Source of the DNA: Chersky-806 sp038252255
GTDB lineage: Bacteria; Actinomycetota; Acidimicrobiia; IMCC26256; JAENVU01
Assembly (NCBI GenBank): GCA_038252255.1
Contig: JBBSAM010000004.1
Location: forward strand, 62,001-126,000
Length of the DNA stretch: 64,000 nucleotides
Direction of reading: 5' to 3'
Shown in pieces: positions 43,334-52,533 of this stretch. A model generated the notes under the pieces. The model saw nothing but the letters and a program-made list of their open reading frames with translations, made no database searches and was not told the DNA's origin. Position 1 is the stretch's first letter. Every line of letters begins with the position of its first letter. Made by a program: the position numbers and the translations under genes.

Positions 43334-44500
43334 TCAGCCGAACGGCTGGAGCGAGCTCGCGACGACCCAGGTGCTGAAGTACTGGCTGTTCGCGCCGTAC
43401 GCCATCGCGAGCGCGACCTCGGCCCCCGCGACCTGGTGCTCGCCCGCGGCGCCGCGGACCTGGTTGGCCGCCTCGGCGAACCGCAGGAGGCCGGACGCGC
43501 CGATCGGGTTGCTCGAGAGGACACCGCCACTCGGGTTCACGGGGAACGATCCGGTGAGCGCCGTCTCGTCGTCGTCGATCATCCGCCAACCCTCGCCGAC
43601 CGGGGCGATGTCGTGGCCTTCCAACCAGATCGCTTCGTGCCACGAGAACGGCACGTACAGCTCGGCGGTGTCGATCTGCTCGCGCGGGTTCGTGATCCCG
43701 GCCTGCTCGTACACGTCCCACGCCGCCCGCACACAGGCCGCGGGCCGCACCGGGTCCCGCCCCGGAAAGCTCGGAGGCTCGCTGCGAGAGGAGGCGCCGA
43801 GGATCCAGGCCGGTGGGCGACCGTCGGCCGCCGCCGCGCGGCCACCGGTCTCGTTCGTCAGCACGACCGCGCAGGCGCCGTCGGACGACGGGCACGACTC
43901 CAGGTAGCGGAGTGGCTCCCACATCATCGGGGACTCCTTCACCTTCTCGATCGAGATGTCCGCGATCTTCAGGTGCGCGTACGGGTTCTTCAACGCGTTC
44001 TGGCGGTCCTTGACCGCCACCTTCCAGCCGATGTGCTCCGGCGCGCCACTGCGTTGGATGTAGGCGCGGATGAACGGTGCGAACGCGCCGCCCGCGCCGA
44101 GCGAGGCTCCGCGCCCGCTGCCGAGCGCGAACTGCGCGTTGCCCTCCGACTGCTTCTCGAATGCCACCGCCAACACCCGCTCGTGCTTGCGGGCCTGGAT
44201 GTGCGACGCGGCCACGATCGCCGTAGTACCGCCGACCGACCCTGCCGTGTGCACCCGGAACATCGGCTTGCCCACCGCGCCGAGCGCGTCGGACAGGTAG
44301 AGCTCGGGCTTCATCACACCCTCGAAGAGATCAGGTGCCTTGCCGATCACGACCGCGTCGATGTCGGCGAAGGTCATCTGCGCGTCGTCGAGCGCACGGG
44401 TGGCGGCTTCGCGTACGAGACCGCCGAAGGACACGTCGTGTCGTCGTGACTTGTGGTGCGTCTGACCGACGCCGACGATCGCGCAGGGCTCGCTGCTCAC
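43334..44500 (-). CDS. Thiolase-like protein (SCP-x/Ltp type), distal gene of operon
   Basis: 388 residues of the thiolase fold. The N-terminal CAIVGVGQTHHKSRR and C-terminal NPSGGVLSSNPIGASGLLRFAEA fit lipid-transfer-protein-like thiolases. The usual Cys nucleophile position holds Ser in HTAGSVGGTTA, and the HPxG motif is NPIG, so a true Claisen thiolase is unlikely; family members such as Ltp2 are aldol lyases in sterol side-chain degradation. GTG 44500 overlaps the previous gene stop. Pairing with the DUF35 protein in this operon supports an aldolase complex. Confidence 0.88.
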   Translation of the reverse strand: MSSEPCAIVGVGQTHHKSRRHDVSFGGLVREAATRALDDAQMTFADIDAVVIGKAPDLFEGVMKPELYLSDALGAVGKPMFRVHTAGSVGGTTAIVAASHIQARKHERVLAVAFEKQSEGNAQFALGSGRGASLGAGGAFAPFIRAYIQRSGAPEHIGWKVAVKDRQNALKNPYAHLKIADISIEKVKESPMMWEPLRYLESCPSSDGACAVVLTNETGGRAAAADGRPPAWILGASSRSEPPSFPGRDPVRPAACVRAAWDVYEQAGITNPREQIDTAELYVPFSWHEAIWLEGHDIAPVGEGWRMIDDDETALTGSFPVNPSGGVLSSNPIGASGLLRFAEAANQVRGAAGEHQVAGAEVALAMAYGANSQYFSTWVVASSLQPFG

Positions 44501-45558
44501 GCGTCCCCCTCCAATATGCAGATGAGGTTCTGTTGCAGGCACGGTCCCGAGGTCGAGTGCGCGAGCGCGCGCCGGCCGCCGGCGAACACGTGGTTCGCGG
44601 CGTAGCCCATGCGCGCCAATCCCGTCGCCATGATCGGGTTCGACGCCAGCGCGCCACCGGACCGGTTCACGACGGCGTCGTCGCCGAGATCGAGCGCGCG
44701 GCGGAGCAACGCCTCTTCGTGCGTGAACGCGGCTTGGAGCTCGGCGATCTCTACCGGACCCGTGCCGAGCCCGGCCGCTTGCGCCGCGATCCGGGTCGAC
44801 GGCGAGTCCGTGAGGTCGCGGTACCCCGGGTTGTGGCACTCGGTGCGGTGGTCGAAGCCGGTGATGAACGCCGGGCGCTCACGGAGACGCCGCGCCCGGT
44901 CGCCGGTCGCGAGCACCATGGCCGCCGCGCCGTCGGTGATCGGCGGGAGGTCGTGACGCCGCAATGGCTCGCGCACGTAGTCACCGGCGAGCAAGGTGTC
45001 GACGTCGCCGTCGTTGGCCACCTGTGCGTCGGGGTTGTCGAGCGCGTCACGCCTCGATCGGACCGCCACCTCGGCCATCGCCCGCTCGCTCGTGATCCCG
45101 GCCGCGATCAGCGCCCGCGCCTGCAAGGCCGCGAACGTCACCGGGTCGACACCGAGGGGGGCGAGAAAGAAGGGGTCCATCTCCATGGGGTAGATGAGTG
45201 AGGGATCGCCGGTCGAGGAGCGGCCCGAGCCGGTGACGACCGCGATATCGATGTCCCCCTCCTGCAGGCGGAGCCACGCTTCGTACGCGGCCCAGGCGCC
45301 ATCCATCTCGACGTGCGAGTCACGCTTCGGTGGCCACGCGCCGATCGCATCGAGGTTCGAGACGAACGAGAACGCCTGGCCGGTGATGTAGTCGCACGAC
45401 CCGAGGCAGGTGAAGTCGACGTCGGCGCGCGTGAGGCCGAGCGGCTCGAGCGCGTCGGTGATGACGCGGAGCAGGAGCTGCGTCTCGGACAGGTCGGTCC
45501 GGCGGGTCATCGGGGTCTGCGCCCACCCGACGATCGCGATGTCGGTGCTCGGCGCCAT
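44497..45558 (-). CDS. Thiolase-like protein (SCP-x/Ltp type), middle gene
   Basis: 353 residues, second thiolase-fold protein of the operon. STDIAIVGWAQTPMTRRTD opens it, GAAAMVLATGDRARR and the C-terminal VNRSGGALASNPIMATGLARMGYAA are family signatures. No Cys at the nucleophile position (HVEMDGAWA) and NP in place of HP, so it is also atypical and may be the partner of the third gene. Start ATG 45558 overlaps the DUF35 stop by one base (TGATG). Confidence 0.88.
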   Translation of the reverse strand: MAPSTDIAIVGWAQTPMTRRTDLSETQLLLRVITDALEPLGLTRADVDFTCLGSCDYITGQAFSFVSNLDAIGAWPPKRDSHVEMDGAWAAYEAWLRLQEGDIDIAVVTGSGRSSTGDPSLIYPMEMDPFFLAPLGVDPVTFAALQARALIAAGITSERAMAEVAVRSRRDALDNPDAQVANDGDVDTLLAGDYVREPLRRHDLPPITDGAAAMVLATGDRARRLRERPAFITGFDHRTECHNPGYRDLTDSPSTRIAAQAAGLGTGPVEIAELQAAFTHEEALLRRALDLGDDAVVNRSGGALASNPIMATGLARMGYAANHVFAGGRRALAHSTSGPCLQQNLICILEGDA

Positions 45559-46547
45559 CAGAAGATCCGGTTCACGAGGTCGGGGTCGTCGATGTCCGGT
45601 TCGCCGGTCGGGATCCAGCCGATCAGGTGGCCGTACGCCCCGCCCATCGTTCCCCCTTCGTCGACATCGTCGTTCGGAGGCGCCCACGCCGCGGCCACCC
45701 GCTTCCCGACCGTGACGTCGCTCACGGCCAGCTCGACAACCGGTTGGTACGGGAGCACGACGTCGGTGCCGTCGAGCAGCACGAACACCCGCGCGAACGG
45801 TTCGGTCTCGGTCTGGCCCGGGTACTGCACTGGCGTCACGATCGTGAAGTTCGTGATCGTGCCCGTGTGAGGAAGGTCGACGTCGTGCTCCTCGCCGAGC
45901 TCGACCGCGTCGATCGGGCAGTAGCCCCGACCACCCGCGTAGACGCGGGCGCAGACCGGGCACCGCTGACCGAGGATCCGCTGGTCGCGGCTCGCCTCGC
46001 GCAGCCGGTCGAGCACCGCCGGCACTGGGTTGCGATAGGTGATCGCCGCGTCGTAGTCCATCATCGTCACCGGCTCGCTCGCCGCCCCGGCGTCGTCACC
46101 CTGCAGCTCGGGCTCCTCGCCGGGGATGAAGGCGACGATGTCGTCGATGCGCCCGGTGCGCGCGCCGCGCCACCGGGGTGCGACCCGCATCCCCTCTGCC
46201 AGTGCATCGGATGCACCGCTGTCGACCGCATGCAGGAGCGGGGTCGACGCGCCATCGAGGCGGATCAGCGCGAACGCGAACGGCACGTCGAGCGGATGTT
46301 GCTCCGACGGGGTCGGCACCCACGTCCACGACTCGACCGTACCGGCGGGCCCGACCTCCACCAATGCCTCCGCGCTCAGCTCCGCACCTGTCGCGGGATC
46401 CCACTCGGTCGGGGGCACCAGCACCTGCTCACCGCAGCGGATGCCGAGGATCCGGCGATCGGTGAGCCCGGTCATGAAGGCTCCGATGACGGGGCCGAGG
46501 GACCGCTTGTAGGGAAACACGATGGACGTCTCGACGAAGCGCGCCAA
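45558..46547 (-). CDS. Tandem DUF35 OB-fold protein
   Basis: 329 residues from a TTG start with a good ribosome site (GGGAG). Two DUF35-like units: the first (about 1-150) has an acyl-CoA-associated OB-fold but an incomplete zinc ribbon, the second has CPVCARVYAGGRGYCPID with Cys ligands and ends in an OB fold that reads FTIVTPVQYPG. DUF35 proteins are partners of Ltp-type thiolase/aldol lyases, and here the gene is translationally coupled to two of them. Likely part of a steroid or lipid side-chain aldolase. Confidence 0.87.
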   Translation of the reverse strand: MARFVETSIVFPYKRSLGPVIGAFMTGLTDRRILGIRCGEQVLVPPTEWDPATGAELSAEALVEVGPAGTVESWTWVPTPSEQHPLDVPFAFALIRLDGASTPLLHAVDSGASDALAEGMRVAPRWRGARTGRIDDIVAFIPGEEPELQGDDAGAASEPVTMMDYDAAITYRNPVPAVLDRLREASRDQRILGQRCPVCARVYAGGRGYCPIDAVELGEEHDVDLPHTGTITNFTIVTPVQYPGQTETEPFARVFVLLDGTDVVLPYQPVVELAVSDVTVGKRVAAAWAPPNDDVDEGGTMGGAYGHLIGWIPTGEPDIDDPDLVNRIF

Positions 46548-46671
46548 CTGGTCTCTCCCTGTGTCGTGTGCGCCGACCCGACCGGCGGCGCCGGACGAGC
46601 TCGTGGTGGTCGAGCATCGTGCTCACTCCGCGGCGGAGCGCGCAACTGCGGCTCGGGCCGCTCGCCGGTGG

Positions 46672-47856
46672 TCAGCCGACGTCCCAGACCAGGGGTAGAT
46701 GGTCCGCCTGGCGGATGCCGGGTGAGTGGGCGATGACGGTGCCCTCGGGAATGGAGTACTCGGGGACTCGGCGATGCCACTCTTCGAGCGCGACCCGCAG
46801 CTCGAGGCGCGCCAGGTTGATCCCGAGGCACAGGTGCGGACCACCACCGAACGCCAGGTTGATCGAGCGCTGCCGCTCGAAGTCGACGTCGTCGGGCTTC
46901 TCGAACGTCGCCGGATCGAGGTTCGCCGCGCCGAGCACGATCGTCGCGTGATCGCCGGCCTTCACGTCCACCCCTCCGATCGTCGCGTCCTGCACGATCA
47001 CCCGCGGGACGAGCTGGACCGGCGTGAGTGTGCGCAGCATCTCTTCCACCGCGTCGATCGTGAGCTCGGGCCGTTCCACGAGCTCACGGCGACGGTCGGG
47101 ATGGTCGGCGAGGTACTCGATCATGCAGTCGAGGGTGGCGGTGACGGTGTCGAGCCCGGCAATGATGAGCAGGAATGCCATGCCGAGCAGCTCGGCGCGA
47201 GTGAGCGGCCGTCCGTCGAACTCCGTGTTGACGAGGTCCGACCAGAAGCCGGGGCGTGGGCTCTCGCGCAGCCCGTCGATCTGCGCTTCGAAGTAGGCGG
47301 TGATCTCTGCGCCGGTTCGCGCGCGTATCGCCTCGGCCTCGGCGGGGTCGGCCGCGGGTCGGATGATGTCGTCGCGCCAACGCAGCAAGTCTTCGAGGTC
47401 GTCCTGGGGGAGGCCCATCAGCGCGAGGAAGACCGTGGACGGCAGCGGCGTGGCGACTTCCTGATGGAAATCACAGCTGCCGCGCTCGACGATGTCGTCG
47501 AGCAGGTCGTTCACCAGCTTGCGCACCTCGGGTTCGAGTGGCGCGATCGCTCGCGTGTTGAACCACTCGGCGAGGAACCGCCGGTACTTCGTGTGCAGCG
47601 GCGGGTCGACCTGGAGTGGGATGAGGTCGTGGCTCTGGCCGATGTCCACGGCCTCGGCCGCCGATGAGAAGACCTCGGGATGCTTGAGCGCCCAGAGCGA
47701 GTCTTCGTAGGTGCTGATCCATACGGTCGTGCCACCGGCGAGCCCCGGGGTTCGCGCCACCGGGCACTCGTTCCGCAATCGGGCGTAGGCGGGGGCGGGG
47801 TCGTCGCTCGCGCCGGGATCGATGAACAGCAACGTGAGCGGGTCGAGCTCGGTCAT
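46672..47856 (-). CDS. Cytochrome P450 (class I)
   Basis: 394 residues from ATG 47856, which has a clear TTGGAGG ribosome site; a long upstream open frame is rejected as antisense of dinB. AGLDTV at 233-238 in the I-helix, ExxR 272-275, and the heme loop FGGGPHLCLGINLA with Cys343. Ends 124 bases before the DUF35-thiolase operon on the same strand, consistent with the same lipid or terpenoid pathway. Substrate unknown. Confidence 0.92.
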   Translation of the reverse strand: MTELDPLTLLFIDPGASDDPAPAYARLRNECPVARTPGLAGGTTVWISTYEDSLWALKHPEVFSSAAEAVDIGQSHDLIPLQVDPPLHTKYRRFLAEWFNTRAIAPLEPEVRKLVNDLLDDIVERGSCDFHQEVATPLPSTVFLALMGLPQDDLEDLLRWRDDIIRPAADPAEAEAIRARTGAEITAYFEAQIDGLRESPRPGFWSDLVNTEFDGRPLTRAELLGMAFLLIIAGLDTVTATLDCMIEYLADHPDRRRELVERPELTIDAVEEMLRTLTPVQLVPRVIVQDATIGGVDVKAGDHATIVLGAANLDPATFEKPDDVDFERQRSINLAFGGGPHLCLGINLARLELRVALEEWHRRVPEYSIPEGTVIAHSPGIRQADHLPLVWDVG

Positions 47857-47945
47857 GCAACCTCCAAGGACATACGAGGGAGACCGTATTCCGTCGATGC
47901 GTCCTCCCACCACCTGCGTACGATCCCCGTCGCGGCCATCGCGAG

Positions 47946-49139
47946 CTAGTCCGGGAGCATGGGCATCGAGAAGCCGGGGTCGCGTCCGAGGAGCACCGCC
48001 CGGGTCACGGCCGCAGAGCCGAACCGATCGCTCACCGCGTCGAGCGCGACATCGAGGGCACCGTTCCGTATGCGATCGAAGGGCAGCTCGAGCTGGACGG
48101 AGTCGCTGTCCTGGACGTTCCCGACGCTGATGCCGACGAGCGTGATGCCCCGCACCTCGATCAGCGGAGCCGCCGCGGTCAACAGCACACGCGCGGCTGT
48201 GAGGACGGTGTCCGTCTGTGCGGTGGCGTACGGCAGGGTGTGTGAGCGGGTGGCCCGCGTGAAGTCGTCGAAGCGCAACCGCAGCAGGACGGTCCGACCG
48301 ACGCGCGATGCCGCGCGCATCCGATGCGTGACCCGGTCGACGAGACCGACGAGAACCGCGTCGATCGCGTCCGCGGACAACGGCTGCCGGCCGAGTGCGC
48401 GCTGTGATCCGATCGACCGTCTGCGCCGGCCCACCTGGACCGGCCTCGGGTCGCGGTTGTGGGCGAGCGCGTGCAGGTGATGTCCCGACGCCCGACCGAG
48501 TAGTGAGACGAGGACGCGCTCGGGCAACCCGGCCACCTCGCCGACGGTCGTGATGCCCCGCGCGTGGAGCTTCTCCGCGGTCTTGCGCCCGACGCCCCAC
48601 AGCCGCTCGACCGGCAGCGGATGGAGGAAGGCCCGCTCCTCGTCGGGGGCAACCACCAACAGCCCGTCCGGCTTGGACGCCGCGCTCGCCACCTTGGCGA
48701 GGAACTTGGTCCGGGCGACCCCGACGGAGATCGGGAGGTTGACCTCGTCGGCGACCGCGCGCCGCAGCTGCGTCGCGATCTCCGTCGGCGTGCCGGACAC
48801 GCGCCGGAGCCCGCCGACGTCCAGGAACGCTTCGTCGATCGAGAGCCCCTCGACGAGCGGGGTCGTGTTGGCGAAGACCTCGAACACCGCACTGCTCGCG
48901 TCCGAGTAGGCCGAGAACCGCGGCGGGACCACGATCGCCCGCGGGCACAGCTGTCGGGCCTGCCGCAGCCCCATGGCGGTGCGGACGCCGAAGGACTTCG
49001 CCTCGTAGCTCGCCGCCAGGACGACGCCGCCCCCGACGATCACCGGCCGGCCGCGGAGCCGGGGTTCGTCCCGCTGCTCGACCGAAGCAAAGAACGCGTC
49101 GAGATCTGCGTGCAGGATGGAGGCCTCGGACACGAACAC
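47946..49139 (-). CDS. dinB: DNA polymerase IV (Y-family)
   Basis: About 397 residues. It opens ILHADLDAFFASVEQRDEP with the first catalytic Asp residues, and SIDEAFLDVGGLRR holds the second acidic pair. VGVARTKFLAKVASAASKPDG and the helix-hairpin-helix LWGVGRKTAEKLHARGI are typical. Translesion synthesis without proofreading. The start is GTG 49139 or GTG 49133, both within a perfect LexA box, so the gene should be SOS-induced. The upstream DUF2207 gene is on the same strand but separated by a hairpin. Confidence 0.95.
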   Translation of the reverse strand: MFVSEASILHADLDAFFASVEQRDEPRLRGRPVIVGGGVVLAASYEAKSFGVRTAMGLRQARQLCPRAIVVPPRFSAYSDASSAVFEVFANTTPLVEGLSIDEAFLDVGGLRRVSGTPTEIATQLRRAVADEVNLPISVGVARTKFLAKVASAASKPDGLLVVAPDEERAFLHPLPVERLWGVGRKTAEKLHARGITTVGEVAGLPERVLVSLLGRASGHHLHALAHNRDPRPVQVGRRRRSIGSQRALGRQPLSADAIDAVLVGLVDRVTHRMRAASRVGRTVLLRLRFDDFTRATRSHTLPYATAQTDTVLTAARVLLTAAAPLIEVRGITLVGISVGNVQDSDSVQLELPFDRIRNGALDVALDAVSDRFGSAAVTRAVLLGRDPGFSMPMLPD

Positions 49140-49146
49140 ATGTTCG
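49133..49146. promoter_or_regulatory. LexA (SOS) box at dinB
   Basis: CGAACACATGTTCG, a perfect match to the actinobacterial CGAAC-N4-GTTCG box. It overlaps the candidate start codons of DNA polymerase IV, so the message is probably leaderless and LexA blocks initiation directly. Confidence 0.85.
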
Positions 49147-49163
49147 CTTCCCCGCCGGGGAAG
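49147..49163. terminator. Hairpin between DUF2207 and dinB genes
   Basis: CTTCCCC, loop GCC, GGGGAAG; 7 bp. It could end the DUF2207 transcript or lie in the dinB promoter. Confidence 0.45.
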
Positions 49164-49199
49164 TGCAACCCCTCCCCGCAAGACTCGCTCATCGGTGTC

Positions 49200-51014
49200 T
49201 TACCAGCTCCCGCCGCCGCCTCCACCCGAGCCGCCGCCGGCTCCACCTCCGCCACCACCGAACCCGGAGGTCGAAGGGGCCGGCGCGCTCCAGAGTGAGG
49301 AGGCCGTGAACCCGACGAATGCGAAATTCATCGGGGTGCTCGACGCGAACCAGTCGGAGGTGTCGGGGTTGTCGAAGGCGGCGAGCCACTGCGTCACGTA
49401 CCCGAAGACGATCGCGTATCCCATGTACTGGCGCAGCAGGTTCCGGTCTGCGGCGGCGCGGGCGTGCATCGCCTCGCTCTGGGTGAAGAACCGCTCGAAG
49501 CCGCGGACGCGCCAGATCGCCGCGAGTCCAAGCGGTGTCAACCCCCGCGCGGCGCGGTGGACGAAGATCGCGCCGACGCCGAGGATCGCCGCGAGCACTA
49601 TTGCGGCCTCGACGGCGAGCGCGCTGCCCCGGCTCCCCGTCGCGGTCACGAGGATCACGTGGACGATCGCGCCCGCGACGACCGCCGCGACACCGACCAC
49701 GAGCAGCCACCACTGACGCGTGCTGGCGTGCAACCCGCCGGCGTGGGTTCCCGGCACGGCCAGGCCGCGTTGCTCGAGGTCGTCCGTGAGGTGCTCGGCG
49801 AGCTCACCCGCCAGCGCGCCCATCTCCGTACCGCGGTCGTCGAGTGTGGCCACTTCCGCGTCGCCGAAGATGCCGCTCATCACCGTCTGCTCGTCGGCGG
49901 TGAGCGCCAGGGTGCGGTTGCGGCGCTTGAGCGTCCAGGATCCGCCGGATTCCGTGATCTTCATCGCACCGCGGGCGGCGAGGTCGACGACCGTCGCGGT
50001 CAGGAGCTTCGTCATGTCGGCCTCGGCGAGCGATCCGATCTCGCCGGGGCGCAGGCCCATGGGCGGTACGAACTCGATCGCCGGGTCACCGGTGAGGTCA
50101 TAGGACTCGGGTTGAGCACCCGCGACATCGGGCCCGAAGGTGGCCCAGAGCTGGGTCTGGGCCGCGGCGAAGAGGTGCTCCCAACGGCGCCGGTACCGCC
50201 ACCCGATGAGTGCGACGGCCAATCCCGCGAGGACGGCGTAGATCATGTCGCCGGACCCGATGGTCGATTCCGTGGTGTTGACCGCGACCACGGTGTCGGG
50301 CCAGGTGAGCCGGACGGTGAACGCGCCCTTAAACGCGATGCCGGTGCCCGTGAATGTCGCTCCGGTCGCGGTGCGACGGGCCGACCCGCAGGGATTCCTG
50401 CTGTCGAGACGGCCCTGCTGGCAGCTGATCGTCGTCGGTCGGGCCGGCGCGATCACGGTGTAGCGGAGCGCGTCGATGGTCTGCTGCCAGGCGGAGATCG
50501 CGTCGGCCGCGAATCGCGACCGCCCGCCGCCGGCCGAATCGATCATGCCGCCGATGTCGTATTCGAGTCGGTAGGTGTGCGCTCCGGTGATGGTCCGGTC
50601 GGGGTCGCCGATCCGAACGTCCAGCGTGTCCGGCTGCGCGTTGACCGAGACCTGGTTCGGTGTCCCGTCCGACGTCGACACCACGAGATGGCTGACCCGG
50701 TGCTCCCCGCGCCCGTCGCGGAGTGGGATCACGCGCTCGATGCCGTGACGCGCGACGACGTCGAAGTCCTGCACGATCGTCTCCTGCACTCGCGCGTCGC
50801 CATTGGCGGCAATGTGGGTGACGACGTCGAACGAGCGGGTGTGCTCGTAGCCGGGCACCGTCGACTGGGCCGGCCCGGGAAGGGCTGCCCCGGTCGACGC
50901 GGACAGACCTGCCGACGGCGACTCGAGGCGGATGCCGACGGCGTTCGCGGCCAGCGCGAGCACGACGACCACCACGGCCGCGACCACGATGTACCAACGC
51001 GAGGGCATGCGCAC
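49200..51014 (-). CDS. DUF2207 membrane protein
   Basis: 604 residues. Signal anchor, a large extracytoplasmic beta domain (about 55-240) with ALRYTVIAPARP, one helix near GDMIYAVLAGLAVALIGW, a cytoplasmic region, two helices near 435-485, and a C-terminal tail made almost wholly of Gly with Ser and Trp, the hallmark of DUF2207. Function unproven. GTG 51014 or ATG 51008 start. Confidence 0.88.
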   Translation of the reverse strand: MRMPSRWYIVVAAVVVVVLALAANAVGIRLESPSAGLSASTGAALPGPAQSTVPGYEHTRSFDVVTHIAANGDARVQETIVQDFDVVARHGIERVIPLRDGRGEHRVSHLVVSTSDGTPNQVSVNAQPDTLDVRIGDPDRTITGAHTYRLEYDIGGMIDSAGGGRSRFAADAISAWQQTIDALRYTVIAPARPTTISCQQGRLDSRNPCGSARRTATGATFTGTGIAFKGAFTVRLTWPDTVVAVNTTESTIGSGDMIYAVLAGLAVALIGWRYRRRWEHLFAAAQTQLWATFGPDVAGAQPESYDLTGDPAIEFVPPMGLRPGEIGSLAEADMTKLLTATVVDLAARGAMKITESGGSWTLKRRNRTLALTADEQTVMSGIFGDAEVATLDDRGTEMGALAGELAEHLTDDLEQRGLAVPGTHAGGLHASTRQWWLLVVGVAAVVAGAIVHVILVTATGSRGSALAVEAAIVLAAILGVGAIFVHRAARGLTPLGLAAIWRVRGFERFFTQSEAMHARAAADRNLLRQYMGYAIVFGYVTQWLAAFDNPDTSDWFASSTPMNFAFVGFTASSLWSAPAPSTSGFGGGGGGAGGGSGGGGGGSW

Positions 51015-51230
51015 GGTTCACAGCGTGACCGATGCCCGCGACGATCCCGAGGAATTCGCCACCTCGACACGTTTCCGTGTCGATCGAGCACGCCAGAGCG
51101 TGCTCAAACGCCACCGAAACGGGTTGGGGCGCGGGAGGAGGTTCACCGGCGGCACCCGTCTCCCGCCGGTGGGTCACGATCGCACGGATGAGCGCATCAC
51201 GGGAGCTGTTCGTCTCCCCCCGTTGACGCG

Positions 51231-51602
51231 CTATTCAGGAAGGTGACAGACGGCTTCGACGTTGTTGCCGTCCGGGTCCCGCACGAAGGCGCCGTAGTAC
51301 GCCGCGTGGTAGTCGGGGAAGACGCGGGGCTCGTGCAGCACCTCGGCGCCGGAGGCCACCGCGGCCTCGAAGAACGCCCGCACGGCGGCCCGATCGGGCG
51401 CCTCGAACGCGATGTGCGTCTCGCGGAATCCGTTGCCGGTGGACCGGGGACCGAGCCAGAAGTCCGGGCGCGGCGGCACCCCGTAGCCGATGACCTCGCC
51501 GAAGTCCATGATCCGGCTGCCCCCGAGCGGCGCGAGCACCGCGTCGTAGAACGTGGCACTGGCCTTCACGTCGGCACTTTGAATAGAAAGGTGATCGAGC
51601 AC
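51231..51602 (-). CDS. VOC (glyoxalase/bleomycin resistance) family protein
   Basis: 123 residues from GTG 51602. LDHLSIQSADVKASATFYDAVL opens the first beta-alpha-beta-beta-beta module, and HIAFEAPDRAAVRAFFEAAV the second, ending FVRDPDGNNVEAVCH. Likely metal ligands are His4, His in ETHIAF, and Glu in NNVEAV. May be a dioxygenase, isomerase or binding protein. Longer starts exist but lack family similarity. Confidence 0.85.
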   Translation of the reverse strand: MLDHLSIQSADVKASATFYDAVLAPLGGSRIMDFGEVIGYGVPPRPDFWLGPRSTGNGFRETHIAFEAPDRAAVRAFFEAAVASGAEVLHEPRVFPDYHAAYYGAFVRDPDGNNVEAVCHLPE

Positions 51603-51676
51603 ACCCGTATTCTGCGCGCGCCACGCGCTCCGGTGCTCGCGGCAGAACAATCCCGTCACGGAAGCAGGCACATCTC

Positions 51677-52525
51677 ATGGCTGTCATCACCCAATTCGAA
51701 ACGGACCAGGTCGATCAGGCGAACGCGTCCGGCCTCACCCCGGTTGTGTTCATCCACGGCCTCTGGCTGCTGCCGAGCAGCTGGGACCGCTGGCGCGAAG
51801 TCTTCGAAGCAGCCGGCTACGCGACCCTTGCGCCGGGATGGCCCGACGACCCCAACACGGTCGAAGAGGCGAACGAGCACCCGGAAGTCTTCGCCAAGAA
51901 GACGGTGGGCCAGGTGGCGGACCACTACCAGGACGTGATCGGCACCCTCACGAAGCAGCCGGCGATCATCGGTCACTCGTTCGGTGGACTGCTGACGCAG
52001 ATCCTCGCCGGCCGGGGCCTGTCAGCCGCTTCCGTCGCCGTCGACCCGGCGCCGTTTCGCGGCGTGCTGCCCCTGCCGATCTCGGCGCTGAAGTCGTCGT
52101 CGCCGGTGCTGGGCAACCCCGCCAACCGCAACCGCGCGGTTCCGCTCACCTATGAGCAGTTCCGGTATGCATTCGCGAACGCGGTGGACGAAGACGAAGC
52201 GAAGGAGCTCTACGACACCTACGCGGTCCCGGCCGCGGGTGCTCCGCTCTTCCAGGCGGCGACCGCCAACCTCAATCCGTGGACCGAGGCGAAGGTGGAC
52301 CACAAGAACCCCGACAGGGGACCGCTGCTCATCATCTCGGGCGAGAAGGATCACACCGTCCCGTGGGCGATCGCGAACGCCTCGTTCAAGAAGCAGAAGC
52401 AGAACGAAGGCGTTACGGAGATCGTCGAGATCAAGGACCGGGGTCACGCGCTCACGATCGACCACGGCTGGCGGGAGGTCGCCGACACCGTGCTCGAGTT
52501 CGTGAAGCGGTTCGTCCAGCCGTAG
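51677..52525 (+). CDS. Alpha/beta hydrolase
   Basis: 282 residues. The oxyanion loop FIHGLWLLPSSWDRW, nucleophile GHSFGG (Ser), acid in SGEKDHTVPW and His in DRGHALTIDHGW make a complete triad. The class is close to non-heme chloroperoxidase or lipase-like hydrolases. No signal peptide. It is encoded divergently from the VOC gene and convergently with the binding-protein gene, with stops 9 bases apart. Confidence 0.9.
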   Translation: MAVITQFETDQVDQANASGLTPVVFIHGLWLLPSSWDRWREVFEAAGYATLAPGWPDDPNTVEEANEHPEVFAKKTVGQVADHYQDVIGTLTKQPAIIGHSFGGLLTQILAGRGLSAASVAVDPAPFRGVLPLPISALKSSSPVLGNPANRNRAVPLTYEQFRYAFANAVDEDEAKELYDTYAVPAAGAPLFQAATANLNPWTEAKVDHKNPDRGPLLIISGEKDHTVPWAIANASFKKQKQNEGVTEIVEIKDRGHALTIDHGWREVADTVLEFVKRFVQP

Positions 52526-52533
52526 GGAGTGGG

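Noticed and set aside
46672..48948. 758-codon minus-strand frame extending upstream of the third P450
   Set aside because: The extra part is inside dinB in another frame; P450 similarity and a ribosome site start at ATG 47856.
49200..49280. Gly-rich repeat, possible low-complexity element
   Set aside because: It is the normal Gly-rich C-terminus of DUF2207 proteins, not a DNA repeat.
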